A DNA stretch of 64,000 nucleotides from Streptomyces californicus (GCF_000717645.1 NZ_JNZZ01000006.1:186001-250000), one strand, 5' to 3'; numbered from the stretch's first letter, positions 7,728-16,626 are shown. Numbers and translations: made by a program. The notes: generated from the letters alone by a model not told the origin.

Positions 7728-10724
7728 CTACGACACGGCCCCGTAGAACCGCTCCTCCACCACCGCCCGCGCCCTCCGCGTGATCCGCCGGTAGTCGTCC
7801 AGCATGTCCCCGACGTGCCCCGGCTCGTACCCCAGGTACCGCCCCACCGCCGCCAGCTCCCGGGAGTCCGCCGGGAACGTGTCGCCCGCCCGCCCCCGTA
7901 CCAGCATCACCGCGTTGCGCACCCGGGACGCCAGCACCCACGCCTCGTCCAGCGTCTGCGCGTCCTCCGCCGGGATCAGGTCGGCCGCGCACGCTGCGGC
8001 CAGCGCCTCGCGCGTGCGCGTCGTGCGCAGGCCCGGCTCCGCCCACCCGTGCTGCATCTGGAGCAGCTGTACGGTCCACTCGACATCGCTCAGCCCGCCC
8101 CGCCCCAGCTTCGCGTGGAGCGTGGGGTCCGCGCCGCGCGGCAGCCGTTCGGACTCCATGCGGGCCTTGAGCCGGCGGATCTCCCGTACGGCGTCCTCGC
8201 CGAGCCCCTCCATCGGATACCGGAGCGGATCGACCAGCTCGGTGAACGCGCGGCCCACCTCCGCGTCGCCCGCCACCGGCTCGGCCCGCAGCAGGGCCTG
8301 GCTCTCCCAGACGAGGGACCAGCGCCGGTAGTAGGCGGCGTACGACTTCAGCGTGCGGACCATCGGCCCGGTCTTGCCCTCGGGGCGCAGATCGGCGTCG
8401 ATCAGCAGCGGCGGGTCGGCGGTCGGCAGCTGGAGGAGCCGGCGCATCTCGGAGACGACGGCGTTGGCCGCCTTGGCCGCCTCCTCGTCGCTGACGCCCT
8501 CGCGCGGCTGGTGGACGAAGAGGACGTCCGCGTCGGAGCCGTAGCTCAGCTCGTGCCCGCCGAAGCGGCCCATGCCGATGACGGCGAACCGGGTCGGCAG
8601 GGTGTCGCCCCACCGCTCGCGCACGGCGGCCCGCAGCGCGCCCGCGATGGTGGCGGCGTTGAGGTCGCTGACGGCCGAGCCGACGCGGTCGACGAGGGCC
8701 CCGTGGTCCTGCTCGGCGGGGCTGTCCTCGGTGCCGTAGGAGCCGATGAGGTCGGCGGCGGTCGTACGGAACAGCTCCCGGCGGCGCACCCCGCGGACCA
8801 CCGCGACCGCCGATTCCGCGTCCCCGGCCCGCCCCACCGCGGCCAGCACCTCCTGCTCCAGGTGGGCCCGGGTGCGGGGCGTGAGCCCCTCCGGGTCGCC
8901 GAGGATCGCCACCGCCTCCGGGGCCCGCATCAGCAGGTCCGGGGCGAGGCGGCCGGCGGAGAGGACCCGGGCGAGGTTCTCCGCGGCGGCCCCCTCGTCG
9001 CGCAGGAGCCGCAGGTACCACGGGGTCTTGCCGAGCGCGTCGGACACCTTGCGGAAGCCGAGGAGCCCGGCGTCCGGATCGGCGGAGTCCGCGAACCAGC
9101 CGAGCAGCACCGGCAGCAGGGTGCGCTGGATGGCGGCCTTGCGGGTCACGCCGGACGACAGGGCCTCCAGGTGGCGCAGGGCGGCGGACGGGTCGGCGTA
9201 CCCGAGCGCTTCCAGGCGGATCGCGGCGGCCTTCGCGCTGAGCCGGGACTCCCCGGGGGCGAGCTGGGCGACGGCGTCCAGCAGCGGCCGGTAGAAGATC
9301 TTCTCGTGCAGCCGCCGTACGACGGAGGCGTGCCGCTTCCACGCCTTGTTCAGCTCGGCCACCGGGTCGGTGCGCATCCCGAGCGACCGGCCCAGCCGCC
9401 GCAGGTCCGCCTCGTCGTCGGGGACCAGGTGGGTGCGGCGGAGCCGGTGGAGCTGGATGCGGTGTTCCATGGCGCGCAGGAAGCGGTACGCCTCGTCGAG
9501 CTGGGCGGCGTCCGCGCGCCCCACGTACCCGCCCTCGGCGAGCTCCCGCAGCGCCTCCAGGGTGGAGCCGCTGCGCAGGGAGGCGTCGCTGCGCCCGTGT
9601 ACGAGCTGGAGGAGCTGCACCGCGAACTCGACGTCCCGCAGGCCGCCGGGGCCGAGCTTCAGCTCCCGGTCGATCCGGTCGGCGGGGATGTTGTCGACGA
9701 CGCGGCGGCGCATCTTCTGCACGTCGGGGACGAAGTTCTCCCGGTCGGCGGCCTGCCAGACCAGCGGGGAGACCGCGTCCACGTACTCTGCGCCCAGCTC
9801 CGGGTCGCCGGCCACCGCGCGCGCCTTGAGCAGGGCCTGGAACTCCCAGGTCTTGGCCCAGCGCTGGTAGTAGGCGAGGTGGGAGCTGAGGGTGCGCACG
9901 AGCGGTCCGTTGCGGCCCTCGGGGCGCAGGTTGGCGTCGACCTCCCAGATGGTGCCCTCGACGGTGGTCTCGGAGCAGATCCGCATCATGTGGGCGGCCA
10001 GCCGGGTGGCGGCCTGCATGGCCTTGGTCTCGTCCGCCCCGTCCCTCGCCTCCGCGACGAAGATCACATCGACGTCGGAGACGTAGTTCAGCTCGCGCCC
10101 GCCGCACTTGCCCATCGCGACGACGGCGAGCCGGCACCGCGCGGCGTCCTCGGGGGCGGCCGTACGGGCGATGGCGAGGGCGGCGCGCAGGGTGGCGGTG
10201 GCGAGGTCGGCCAGCTCCGCGGCGGTCTGTTCGATGCCGGTGGTCCCGCAGACGTCCCGGGCGGCAAGGGTGAGCAGGCACCGGCGGTAGGCGACGCGCA
10301 GCGCGTCCGGGTCGGTGGCCTCGGCGAGGCCGCGCTCGAACTCGGCGACGCCCGGGTGCAGGTCGACCGCCTCGTAGGTGACGAGCGCCTGCCAGTCGCG
10401 GGGGTGCCGGGCCAGGTGGTCGCCCAGCGCCTCGGACGCGCCGAGGACCCCGAGGAGCCGGTCGCGCAGGGGCTTGGCGGTGACGAGGGTGTCCAGCAGC
10501 ACCTGCCGGTCGCCCTCCTCCTCCGCCTCCACGATCCGGACGAGGCCGCGCAGGGCCAGGTCCGGGTCGGCGGTGGCCCCGAGCGCCTCCAGCAGCACCG
10601 GATCGGACCGTACGGAGGCGAGCGCGTCCAGGTCGAGGAGCTGCTCGGCGGCGGACGGGTCGGTGAATCCGTGCCGCAGCAGTCTGGTGAACGTACTGCT
10701 TCTGCGCCCCGGCGCGGTCGTCAT
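7728..10724 (-). CDS. glnE: Bifunctional glutamine synthetase adenylyltransferase/deadenylase GlnE
   Basis: A 998-residue protein of the usual actinobacterial GlnE length. It has two nucleotidyltransferase-fold halves, each with the GG-x-ELxYxSDxD signature: GGRELNYVSDVDVIFV near residue 205 (deadenylylation half) and GGHELSYGSDADVLFV near 720 (adenylylation half), each followed by a GlnD-PII-uridylyltransferase-like helical domain. It adds or removes AMP on glutamine synthetase I according to nitrogen status. ATG at 10724 starts MTTAPGRRSSTF; longer readings run into the mobile-element repeat upstream. A second glutamine synthetase gene lies 10 kb away. Confidence 0.95.
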   Translation of the reverse strand: MTTAPGRRSSTFTRLLRHGFTDPSAAEQLLDLDALASVRSDPVLLEALGATADPDLALRGLVRIVEAEEEGDRQVLLDTLVTAKPLRDRLLGVLGASEALGDHLARHPRDWQALVTYEAVDLHPGVAEFERGLAEATDPDALRVAYRRCLLTLAARDVCGTTGIEQTAAELADLATATLRAALAIARTAAPEDAARCRLAVVAMGKCGGRELNYVSDVDVIFVAEARDGADETKAMQAATRLAAHMMRICSETTVEGTIWEVDANLRPEGRNGPLVRTLSSHLAYYQRWAKTWEFQALLKARAVAGDPELGAEYVDAVSPLVWQAADRENFVPDVQKMRRRVVDNIPADRIDRELKLGPGGLRDVEFAVQLLQLVHGRSDASLRSGSTLEALRELAEGGYVGRADAAQLDEAYRFLRAMEHRIQLHRLRRTHLVPDDEADLRRLGRSLGMRTDPVAELNKAWKRHASVVRRLHEKIFYRPLLDAVAQLAPGESRLSAKAAAIRLEALGYADPSAALRHLEALSSGVTRKAAIQRTLLPVLLGWFADSADPDAGLLGFRKVSDALGKTPWYLRLLRDEGAAAENLARVLSAGRLAPDLLMRAPEAVAILGDPEGLTPRTRAHLEQEVLAAVGRAGDAESAVAVVRGVRRRELFRTTAADLIGSYGTEDSPAEQDHGALVDRVGSAVSDLNAATIAGALRAAVRERWGDTLPTRFAVIGMGRFGGHELSYGSDADVLFVHQPREGVSDEEAAKAANAVVSEMRRLLQLPTADPPLLIDADLRPEGKTGPMVRTLKSYAAYYRRWSLVWESQALLRAEPVAGDAEVGRAFTELVDPLRYPMEGLGEDAVREIRRLKARMESERLPRGADPTLHAKLGRGGLSDVEWTVQLLQMQHGWAEPGLRTTRTREALAAACAADLIPAEDAQTLDEAWVLASRVRNAVMLVRGRAGDTFPADSRELAAVGRYLGYEPGHVGDMLDDYRRITRRARAVVEERFYGAVS

Positions 10725-10809
10725 CCGTGCTCTCCTGCCAGCCGAACCGAACTGCGTTGTGTGGTCACGCCGTGGCGCGGCCTCGTCGCCGTGCAACAGC
10801 GTTTCGAGC

Positions 10810-10979
10810 CTAGGGTGTGTCCGGCGGATCAGGATCGGACAGGCCGCGGCGTCCGGTGCGGCGCACCGCAAGGCGCTGGAGTGCCTGCGTCGCGGAGCGA
10901 CTCGGGCGTTTCGGCAACGCCGCGAGGTGCCGTGCCAGGCGCCGTGGACCCGGTCCAGGATCCGCCGGACACGCCCTAG
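10810..10979. mobile_element. 170-bp MITE-like element with 21-bp terminal inverted repeats
   Basis: The left end (10810-10830, c+TAGGGTGTGTCCGGCGGATC) and right end (10959-10979) are inverted copies matching at 20 of 21 bases. The interior codes for nothing convincing. Both ends carry TA inside CTAG, as expected if a TA target was duplicated in the manner of IS630/Tc1-mariner elements. The element fills the gap between glnE and the PrmC-like gene and contributes that gene's stop codon. Calling it a MITE is an inference from size and ends; no transposase is present. Confidence 0.7.
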
Positions 10980-11824
10980 TCCTGTACGGGCCCGTTCGGG
11001 GCGGCGGCGGGGCGTGTGACCTGTGGGGTCGCGTTCTTCGGCGTCCCCCTGGTCCCGGTGAGGACGGTGGCGTACAGCTCCTCGGAGACCAGGACGCGAG
11101 GGGTCAGCCCGGCGGCGCGCAGGATCCCGGCCGCCGTGTCCCGCTGCCGCTCGCTCGCCTCCACGAGCAGGCTGCCGCCGGGCGCGAGCCAGGCCGGTGC
11201 CTCGGCGGCGACCCGGCGCAGGACGTCGAGCCCGTCGCCGCCTCCGTCCAGGGCGACGCGCGGTTCGTGGACGCGGGCCTCGGCGGGCAGCAGCGCGACG
11301 TCGCCGGTGGGGACGTAGGGGACGTTGGCGAGGAGGACGTCGACCCGGCCGCGCAGGGCGCCGGGGAGGGGGTGGAAGAGGTCGCCTTCGTACACGTGGC
11401 CCAGCTCGCCGACGTTGCGCCGGGCGCACCGCACGGCGGCGGGTTCGACGTCGCAGGCGTGCAGTTCGGCGGTGTCGGACGCGGCGGCGAGGGCGGCGCC
11501 GAGCGCTCCGGAGCCGCAGCAGAGGTCGACGACGACGGCCCTGGGGGGCGCGAGGGCGGCGGCCTGCACCACGAGGAACTCCGTACGGCGGCGGGGCACG
11601 AAGACGCCGGTGTCCACGGCGTACCGGCGTCCGCCGAACTCGGCCCAGCCCAGCGCGTGTTCGAGCGGCAGCCCGGCGGCGCGGCGCGCGACGAGCGAGG
11701 CCAGGACGGCGGGGGACGCGGCGGCCTCGTGCAGCAGCCGGGCCTCGTCCTCGGCGAAGACGCAGCCGGCGCGGCGGAGGGCGAGGACGGTGGTGGAGAA
11801 GGAGCTTTCCGGGTGAACGGACAT
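10976..11824 (-). CDS. Putative protein N5-glutamine methyltransferase (PrmC/HemK-related)
   Basis: A 282-residue class I SAM-dependent methyltransferase: an N-terminal helical substrate-binding region, the SAM motif VVDLCCGSGALG near residue 100, and the catalytic-loop signature ANVPYVPTGD near residue 167. Canonical PrmC has NPPY, so the NVPY form points to the PrmC-related subfamily rather than the true release-factor methyltransferase. The target is unknown. The C-terminal tail (PNGPVQD) and stop lie inside or against the MITE at 10810-10979, so the natural end may have been altered by insertion. Confidence 0.8.
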   Translation of the reverse strand: MSVHPESSFSTTVLALRRAGCVFAEDEARLLHEAAASPAVLASLVARRAAGLPLEHALGWAEFGGRRYAVDTGVFVPRRRTEFLVVQAAALAPPRAVVVDLCCGSGALGAALAAASDTAELHACDVEPAAVRCARRNVGELGHVYEGDLFHPLPGALRGRVDVLLANVPYVPTGDVALLPAEARVHEPRVALDGGGDGLDVLRRVAAEAPAWLAPGGSLLVEASERQRDTAAGILRAAGLTPRVLVSEELYATVLTGTRGTPKNATPQVTRPAAAPNGPVQD

Positions 11825-11870
11825 ACGAGCGAAGCCTTTCGGGAAAACCGATGGGCGCTCGGCGATGGTC

Positions 11871-11975
11871 CTAGTCCGTTCGGCCGACTGCTGTCTTTGC
11901 TGCCGTGGCCACCGGTTCTCCGACGTGATCGCGGGGGATGAGCACCCGTACCGATCCAGCGTTGATGGGTCTCAC
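11871..11975 (-). CDS. Possible 34-residue small protein with a misplaced start
   Basis: The reading frame ends KTAVGRTD and includes INAGSVRVLIPRDHVGEP, which looks protein-like. A near-perfect Shine-Dalgarno (GAGGAGGTGA) sits at its head but overlaps the only early GTG (11975). The first codon at normal spacing is ATC, giving a start INAGSVRV. It lies 46 bases upstream of the methyltransferase on the same strand and could be a leader peptide. Codon usage is only moderately G/C-ending. I do not recognise a family, and it may be non-coding. Confidence 0.3.
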   Translation of the reverse strand: MRPINAGSVRVLIPRDHVGEPVATAAKTAVGRTD

Positions 11976-12067
11976 CTCCTCGTTCGATCGCCTCGGCCCC
12001 CGTGACGTACGGGGATCGGGCGCGGGGCCTCCCGGCGGGGGCCCGCGCGGGGTCGTAACAGTACAAC

Positions 12068-12106
12068 AGCCCGCTTCCGCGACCAGTACGGGCGCGGAAG
12101 CGGGCT
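12068..12106. terminator. Stem-loop terminator after the DHA2 exporter gene
   Basis: Perfect 14-bp stem AGCCCGCTTCCGCG / CGCGGAAGCGGGCT with an 11-base loop, 25 bases beyond the exporter stop codon. There is no T-run, as usual in Streptomyces. The rest of 11825-12067 holds only the small reading frame at 11871-11975. Confidence 0.75.
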
Positions 12107-12130
12107 GCCGGGGCTTCCCGGACGCCGCTC

Positions 12131-13681
12131 CTAGAGGTCGACGCTGTCCCGCAGCTCGGTTGGCGTCAGGAAGAGGGAGGCGAGGACGCCGACGACGGCG
12201 ATGCCGGCCGAGATGAGGAAGATGTGGCCGGTGGCGTCCCCGTACGCGGCCCGGACGATCTCCTGGACCTGGGGCGGCATGGCGGCGATGTTGAGGGTGG
12301 AGCCGCCGGAGCCGGAGGCGGCCGGGTCGATGCCGAGCTTCACCAGCCCGTCGGTGATCTTGGACGAGACCTGGTGGGCGAGGACCGCGCCGAGCACCGA
12401 GACGCCCATGGTGCCGCCGAGGGAGCGGAAGAAGGTGATCGCCCCGCTGGCCGCGCCGATCTCGCTGAGCGGGACGGTGTTCTGGAGGACGAGCACGAGG
12501 TTCTGCATCGACATGCCGACCCCGACGCCGACGCCGAGCATGCCCAGCGAGACCATCACGAGCGAGGTCTCGTGGTCGATGAAGGACAGTCCGAGGAAGC
12601 CGGCGGCGAGGACGACCACGCCCGTGACGATGAACGGCTTGACCTTGCCCGTCCTGGACACGAGGCGGCCGGCGACGGTCGAGGAGACGAGCACGCCCGC
12701 CATCAGCGGGATGGTGAGGAGACCGGCCTCGGTGGGCGAGTAGCCGCGGCCGATCTGGAAGTACTGGCCGAGGAAGACCGCGCCGCCGAACATGGCCATG
12801 CCGACCGCGAGGCTGGCGACGATGGCGAGGGCGGGGTCGCGGCGGCGGACGACGTGGAGCGGGACGACGGGCTCCTTGACGCGGGACTCGACGAGGACGG
12901 CCGCCCCGAGGATCAGCGCGCTGCCGCCGACCATGGCGGCGGTCTGCCAGGAGAGCCAGTCGAAGTCGTCGCCGACGAAGGTGACCCAGAGGAGGAGCAG
13001 GCTGACCCCGGCGGCGATCAGCGTGGCGCCGAGGTAGTCGACCTTGGTGTCGGGGCGGCGGACCTCGGCGAGGTGCAGGGTGCGGCCGAGGATGACGGAG
13101 GCGAGCAGGGTGAAGGGCACGGCGACGAAGAAGCACCAGCGCCAGCCCAGCCAGGAGGCGTCGGTGATGAACCCGCCGAGCAGCGGGCCGCCGACGGTGG
13201 CGACGGCCATGACGCCGCCGAGGTAGCCGTTGTAGCGGCCGCGCTCCTTCGGGCTGATCATCGCGGCGATGATCACCTGGACCAGCACCTGGAGCGCGCC
13301 CATGCCGAGCCCCTGGACGGCGCGGAAGGCGATGAGCTGCTCGGTGGACTGGGCGAAGCCGCAGGCCACCGAGGAGACGACGAAGAGGCCGATGGCTATC
13401 TGGAGCAGCAGCTTCTTGCTGAACAGGTCGGCGAGCTTGCCCCAGATGGGGGTGGAGGCCGTGGAGGCGAGCAGGGTCGCGGTGACGACCCAGGTGTACT
13501 GCGACTGCGTGCCGTCGAGGGACCCGATGATCTGTGGGAGCGCGACCGAGACCACGGTGCTGCTGATCATCGCCACGAACAGCACGATGAGCAGCCCGCT
13601 GAGGGCGCGCAGGACGTGCCGGTGGTCCATGGGTGCGGCGGCGGGGGCCCCGGCAGGGGCGGCGGTGTCTGCTGCGCTCAC
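12131..13681 (-). CDS. MFS drug exporter, DHA2 (EmrB/QacA) type
   Basis: A 516-residue major facilitator with about 14 membrane segments, matching the DHA2 proton-antiport drug exporters. The motif A loop (GKLADLFSKK) follows segment 2 and the motif C-like GGPLLGGFITD lies in segment 5. GTG at 13681 is preferred over TTG at 13687 because GGAGG sits six bases before the GTG. The divergent TetR gene and a shared palindrome between them indicate substrate-responsive repression. The exported compound cannot be told from sequence. Confidence 0.88.
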   Translation of the reverse strand: MSAADTAAPAGAPAAAPMDHRHVLRALSGLLIVLFVAMISSTVVSVALPQIIGSLDGTQSQYTWVVTATLLASTASTPIWGKLADLFSKKLLLQIAIGLFVVSSVACGFAQSTEQLIAFRAVQGLGMGALQVLVQVIIAAMISPKERGRYNGYLGGVMAVATVGGPLLGGFITDASWLGWRWCFFVAVPFTLLASVILGRTLHLAEVRRPDTKVDYLGATLIAAGVSLLLLWVTFVGDDFDWLSWQTAAMVGGSALILGAAVLVESRVKEPVVPLHVVRRRDPALAIVASLAVGMAMFGGAVFLGQYFQIGRGYSPTEAGLLTIPLMAGVLVSSTVAGRLVSRTGKVKPFIVTGVVVLAAGFLGLSFIDHETSLVMVSLGMLGVGVGVGMSMQNLVLVLQNTVPLSEIGAASGAITFFRSLGGTMGVSVLGAVLAHQVSSKITDGLVKLGIDPAASGSGGSTLNIAAMPPQVQEIVRAAYGDATGHIFLISAGIAVVGVLASLFLTPTELRDSVDL

Positions 13682-13790
13682 GCGCAACCTCCGGAAGGGT
13701 TCGTACGAGGGGTCCGTACGGGGTGTCCGCGCCTGGTTGCTGCACGGGTACGGGCACGCCGGTACGGGAGGGAGAAGGCTTCACCATACA

Positions 13791-13820
13791 TGCACACTGG
13801 GCAATTTTGCCCACTGCGCA
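13791..13820. promoter_or_regulatory. Operator palindrome between the exporter and tetR genes
   Basis: TGCACACTGGGCAA-tt-TTGCCCACTGCGCA: 14-base arms with two mismatched pairs and a perfect 7-base inner core. It lies 31 bases before the TetR start and about 110 before the exporter start, a typical place for a TetR repressor controlling both promoters. Confidence 0.65.
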
Positions 13821-13850
13821 ACAATCTCACACCCGAGGGATAATGCCCCC

Positions 13851-14450
13851 ATGGACAGCAGCACCGCGGGACCGGGCCTCCGGGAACGCAAGAAGGAAGC
13901 CACTCGGCAGGCCGTGCACGAGGCGACCCTGCGCCTGACGGTGGAGCACGGCTTCGACCAGGTGACGGTCGAGGCGGTGGCGGACGCGGCCGGGATCTCC
14001 CGCCGGACGTTCTCGAACTACTTCACCAACAAGGAGGACGCCCTCCTCTACGGCGAGGAGCAGCAGATCAGGGCCCTGGTCCGCACGGTGCGCGACCGCC
14101 CGGCGGACGAACCGGCCTGGCCCGCCCTGCGCGCCGCGGTGGCCCAGTTCGCGGACCGGGTGGCACCACCGGAGCGCGAGTGGGCGGTACGCACCCGCCT
14201 GGCGATGCGTCACCCCTCGCTGCTGGCACGCCAGTTGGCCAACCACGCCGCCCTGGAACGCGATCTGGCCGAAGCGGTGGCCGCCCGCCCCGGCCCGAGC
14301 ACGGCCCCGGTCCGCCCGATCGTGCTGGCGGCGGGCTTCCTGTCCTCGCTCCGGATCGCGATGCGCATGTGGATCGAGGAGGACCTGGCCCGCGACCCGG
14401 CTGCGGTGATCGACGAGGTCCTGGACGAGATGGGGCGGGGGTTCGTGTAG
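13851..14450 (+). CDS. TetR-family regulator
   Basis: A 199-residue TetR-family protein. The N-terminal helix-turn-helix (VTVEAVADAAGISRRTFSNYFTNKEDALLYGE, about residues 39-70) is typical, and the helical C-terminal ligand domain resembles the TetR_C group of multidrug-exporter repressors. It is divergent from the DHA2 exporter and separated by the 30-bp palindrome, so it most likely represses both. ATG at 13851 is the only start that fits; upstream sequence is the operator. The 268 bases after it, up to 14718, hold no recognisable feature. Confidence 0.88.
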   Translation: MDSSTAGPGLRERKKEATRQAVHEATLRLTVEHGFDQVTVEAVADAAGISRRTFSNYFTNKEDALLYGEEQQIRALVRTVRDRPADEPAWPALRAAVAQFADRVAPPEREWAVRTRLAMRHPSLLARQLANHAALERDLAEAVAARPGPSTAPVRPIVLAAGFLSSLRIAMRMWIEEDLARDPAAVIDEVLDEMGRGFV

Positions 14451-14718
14451 GCACCTCCGCGCGGGGGCCGCGCCGCTTCGGCGACCGGCCGGCACCCCGA
14501 CGGCCGGCCCGCACCTCGACGGCAGGCCAGCACCCCCGAAGACCGGCCGACCAGCGCCCCGGCGGCCGCCCGACGCCTCGCGCCGAGTGCCGCCTCTCGC
14601 CGAGTGTCGCTTGAGCCGCCGCGCCCCTCGACGGACCCGGCGGCGCACCGCATTATCGGCACCCACCCCCGGGCCCAGGGGCTTCACGGACTCCCCTGCG
14701 CAGGGTCGGGCCCAGCCC

Positions 14719-15483
14719 TCAGGACCCCGGTCGCTTCACCCGGATCTCGTAGGCGATCTCCCACCGGATGTCCGGCACGATGATGTCGGCGGTCTCCACG
14801 GGGCGTCCCGCTTCGTCGAAGTACGTGCGCTCGATCGCGATGACCAGGTCGCCGACGGAGATCCCGAGCAGGTTGGCCTGCTCCCGCGTCGCGCGGGCCG
14901 GGCGGACCAGCTCGACTCCGGTGACGATGTCCACACCGATGGCCCGCATGCGCTCCACGACGCCGATCTTGCCGAGCGGCCCCATCTCCGGGAGCAGGAC
15001 GGGTGTCCCGTCCGTGATGGCCATCGGCTCCCAGCTCTTGGCGAGTTGCACGGGCATGCCGTCGGCGAGGAACTCGTAGTCCGTCACGACGCAGGGGTCG
15101 CCGGGCTCGATCGCCAGCCGTTCGGCGATGGCGTCGGTGGCGGGAATGCGCGCGGAGCTGGTGCACTCCCAGTCCGCCTCGTGATCGAGCTCCTTCATGT
15201 TCGCGGCGAAGGGGCTGGGGCCGCGCCGATCGCTGTGGCGCGAGCGGACCATGCGCCGGCGCTCACGGGGCTTGCGGACGTACGTCCCCGAACCGGAGCG
15301 GCCTTCGAGGAGACCCTCGACGATCAGGTGCTCCACGGCCCGCTGCGCCACGGACGGGCCGACACCGAACTCCTTCGCGAAGCGGGCCCGGGACGGCAGC
15401 TTGTCCCCGATGGCCCATTCGCCGGCCTTCACGCGAGCCCGCAGCTCGTCCGCCACCTTCAAGTACGACTTATCACGTGGCAT
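14719..15483 (-). CDS. GntR/HutC-family regulator with UTRA domain
   Basis: A 254-residue regulator: winged helix-turn-helix (residues about 5-70, with LPSRARFAKEFGVGPSVAQR) and a UTRA effector-binding domain (about 95-245). It is divergent from the small gene at 15603. In Streptomyces, such GntR proteins are found both as metabolic regulators and as control genes of integrative plasmids. Nothing here identifies the ligand. The neighbouring small cysteine-bearing proteins suggest an accessory cluster. ATG at 15483 begins MPRDKSYLKVADEL, a normal GntR start. Confidence 0.85.
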   Translation of the reverse strand: MPRDKSYLKVADELRARVKAGEWAIGDKLPSRARFAKEFGVGPSVAQRAVEHLIVEGLLEGRSGSGTYVRKPRERRRMVRSRHSDRRGPSPFAANMKELDHEADWECTSSARIPATDAIAERLAIEPGDPCVVTDYEFLADGMPVQLAKSWEPMAITDGTPVLLPEMGPLGKIGVVERMRAIGVDIVTGVELVRPARATREQANLLGISVGDLVIAIERTYFDEAGRPVETADIIVPDIRWEIAYEIRVKRPGS

Positions 15484-15525
15484 TTGCGCAGCTCCGTGTG
15501 TTCGGCGTCGATATGGGCGTCGCTG

Positions 15526-15566
15526 TTGACAAAGCTAACCCATCAGGTTGAAGCTGAATACTCAGC
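15526..15566. promoter_or_regulatory. Promoter/operator area between gntR and the small gene
   Basis: A consensus -35 box TTGACA (15526-15531) points toward the small gene, and an inverted repeat GCTGA-ATAC-TCAGC (15553-15566) lies where the -10 region or start site would be. The inverted repeat is a plausible GntR site. No clear -10 hexamer is seen. Confidence 0.4.
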
Positions 15567-15602
15567 ATTACATGGAGTGACAAGAGGCCCCGGGGGAGAA
15601 GT

Positions 15603-15980
15603 GTGCGTTCTGCACAAGCGCGGGTTGCGGCGCTGACCGGCATGCTCGCCGCCGCCACCGGCACCGAACCGCGTGCGATCACCGAGTTGGACGCTTTCCG
15701 CGTCGAGGCCGATCTCCCCGGCGAGCTGAGCGAGGCCGCCCACGCGGCCGTGCTCGCCGCCCTGGCCACGGCGGACCGCTACGGGCACAGGCTGACCCGC
15801 ACTTCCGAATACGTCTGGGCCGAGATCAGCAGAGAGGCGAACGTGACCACGACAGAATCCACCGACACGGCCTACCGAGCCCTGCTGGGCCATACGACGA
15901 CCTGCACCGCCTGCCGGACCGGCGTGAACTGCCCCGATGCCAACCGGCTCGTCCGCGCCTGGCGCGACACCCGCAGATGA
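15603..15980 (+). CDS. Hypothetical protein with C-terminal Cys pair
   Basis: A 125-residue protein of unknown function. The first ~80 residues are helical and Ala-rich with no membrane segment, and a short C-terminal segment holds CTACRTGVNC. That three-cysteine pattern could bind metal or a disulfide partner. GTG at 15603 follows GGGGGAG at good spacing. It is divergent from the GntR gene and precedes another small Cys-rich gene, so the three probably form one regulated unit. I do not recognise the family. Confidence 0.65.
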   Translation: MRSAQARVAALTGMLAAATGTEPRAITELDAFRVEADLPGELSEAAHAAVLAALATADRYGHRLTRTSEYVWAEISREANVTTTESTDTAYRALLGHTTTCTACRTGVNCPDANRLVRAWRDTRR

Positions 15981-16106
15981 GCCGCGCCGGCCACGTCGGC
16001 CGCACGGGTCCGCTGCGCCTCACCGGCCCCATCAGTCCCACCCACGACGGAGGTACCTGATGCGCACCACTCGTTCAGCCTTACCGGCGGCGCCCGGGAG
16101 GCCCGG

Positions 16107-16403
16107 ATGATCGCCCTCTCCCCGACGGACGTCCGCACCTGCGAGGCGTGCTGGAACGCCCCGGTCACCGCGGCCCGGCCCACCCCCGCCGGCCGCGACC
16201 TGCTCTGCGAGGGCTGCGCGGCGGGCGACTACCCGCGCCGCGTCGACCTGTTCCCGCCCCTCGGCGTCTACGGCCTGACCGCGCGCAAGCTCGCGAACGA
16301 CGGCAGACACGGCAGCGGCCCCCCGAAGCTCCCACCGGACCCGGGTCCGCCCCTGCCCAACCCGCCCCCCGCCCCGTCCCCGCCGGGCACACCGCCGGTG
16401 TAG
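16107..16403 (+). CDS. Small putative zinc-ribbon protein with proline-rich tail
   Basis: A 98-residue protein with CEAC (about residue 12) and CEGC (about residue 34), the spacing of a small zinc ribbon or knuckle. A Gly/Pro-rich tail runs from about residue 68 to the end. ATG at 16107 follows GGGAGG with 4-base spacing. It lies 126 bases downstream of the other Cys-bearing small protein and is probably co-expressed with it. Function is unknown; DNA binding or a protein adaptor role are possibilities only. Confidence 0.6.
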   Translation: MIALSPTDVRTCEACWNAPVTAARPTPAGRDLLCEGCAAGDYPRRVDLFPPLGVYGLTARKLANDGRHGSGPPKLPPDPGPPLPNPPPAPSPPGTPPV

Positions 16404-16626
16404 TACGCGGGGCGCCCTCGGCCCACATCGATCGGGGATCGAGAGTGGGCCGAACGGGCCGCGCGGAGCGCCACGGCTCCCGCCACGGTCACCAGGTCGC
16501 GACGGTGGCCGCATGATGATCCGCGACCACCGCACGGTCTTGGTGACACCCTCCAGCGGGCCGGGTAGGGTCGCGTTCTTCGGCGGGCGGGTGCCCGCTG
16601 GAGTCCTCCGAGGCTGTGCGATCACG

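Noticed and set aside
10725..11429. N-terminal extension of GlnE through the mobile-element region
   Set aside because: The extra residues are Arg/Pro/Ala-rich, cross a MITE-like element and lie antisense to the methyltransferase; the family starts at 10724.
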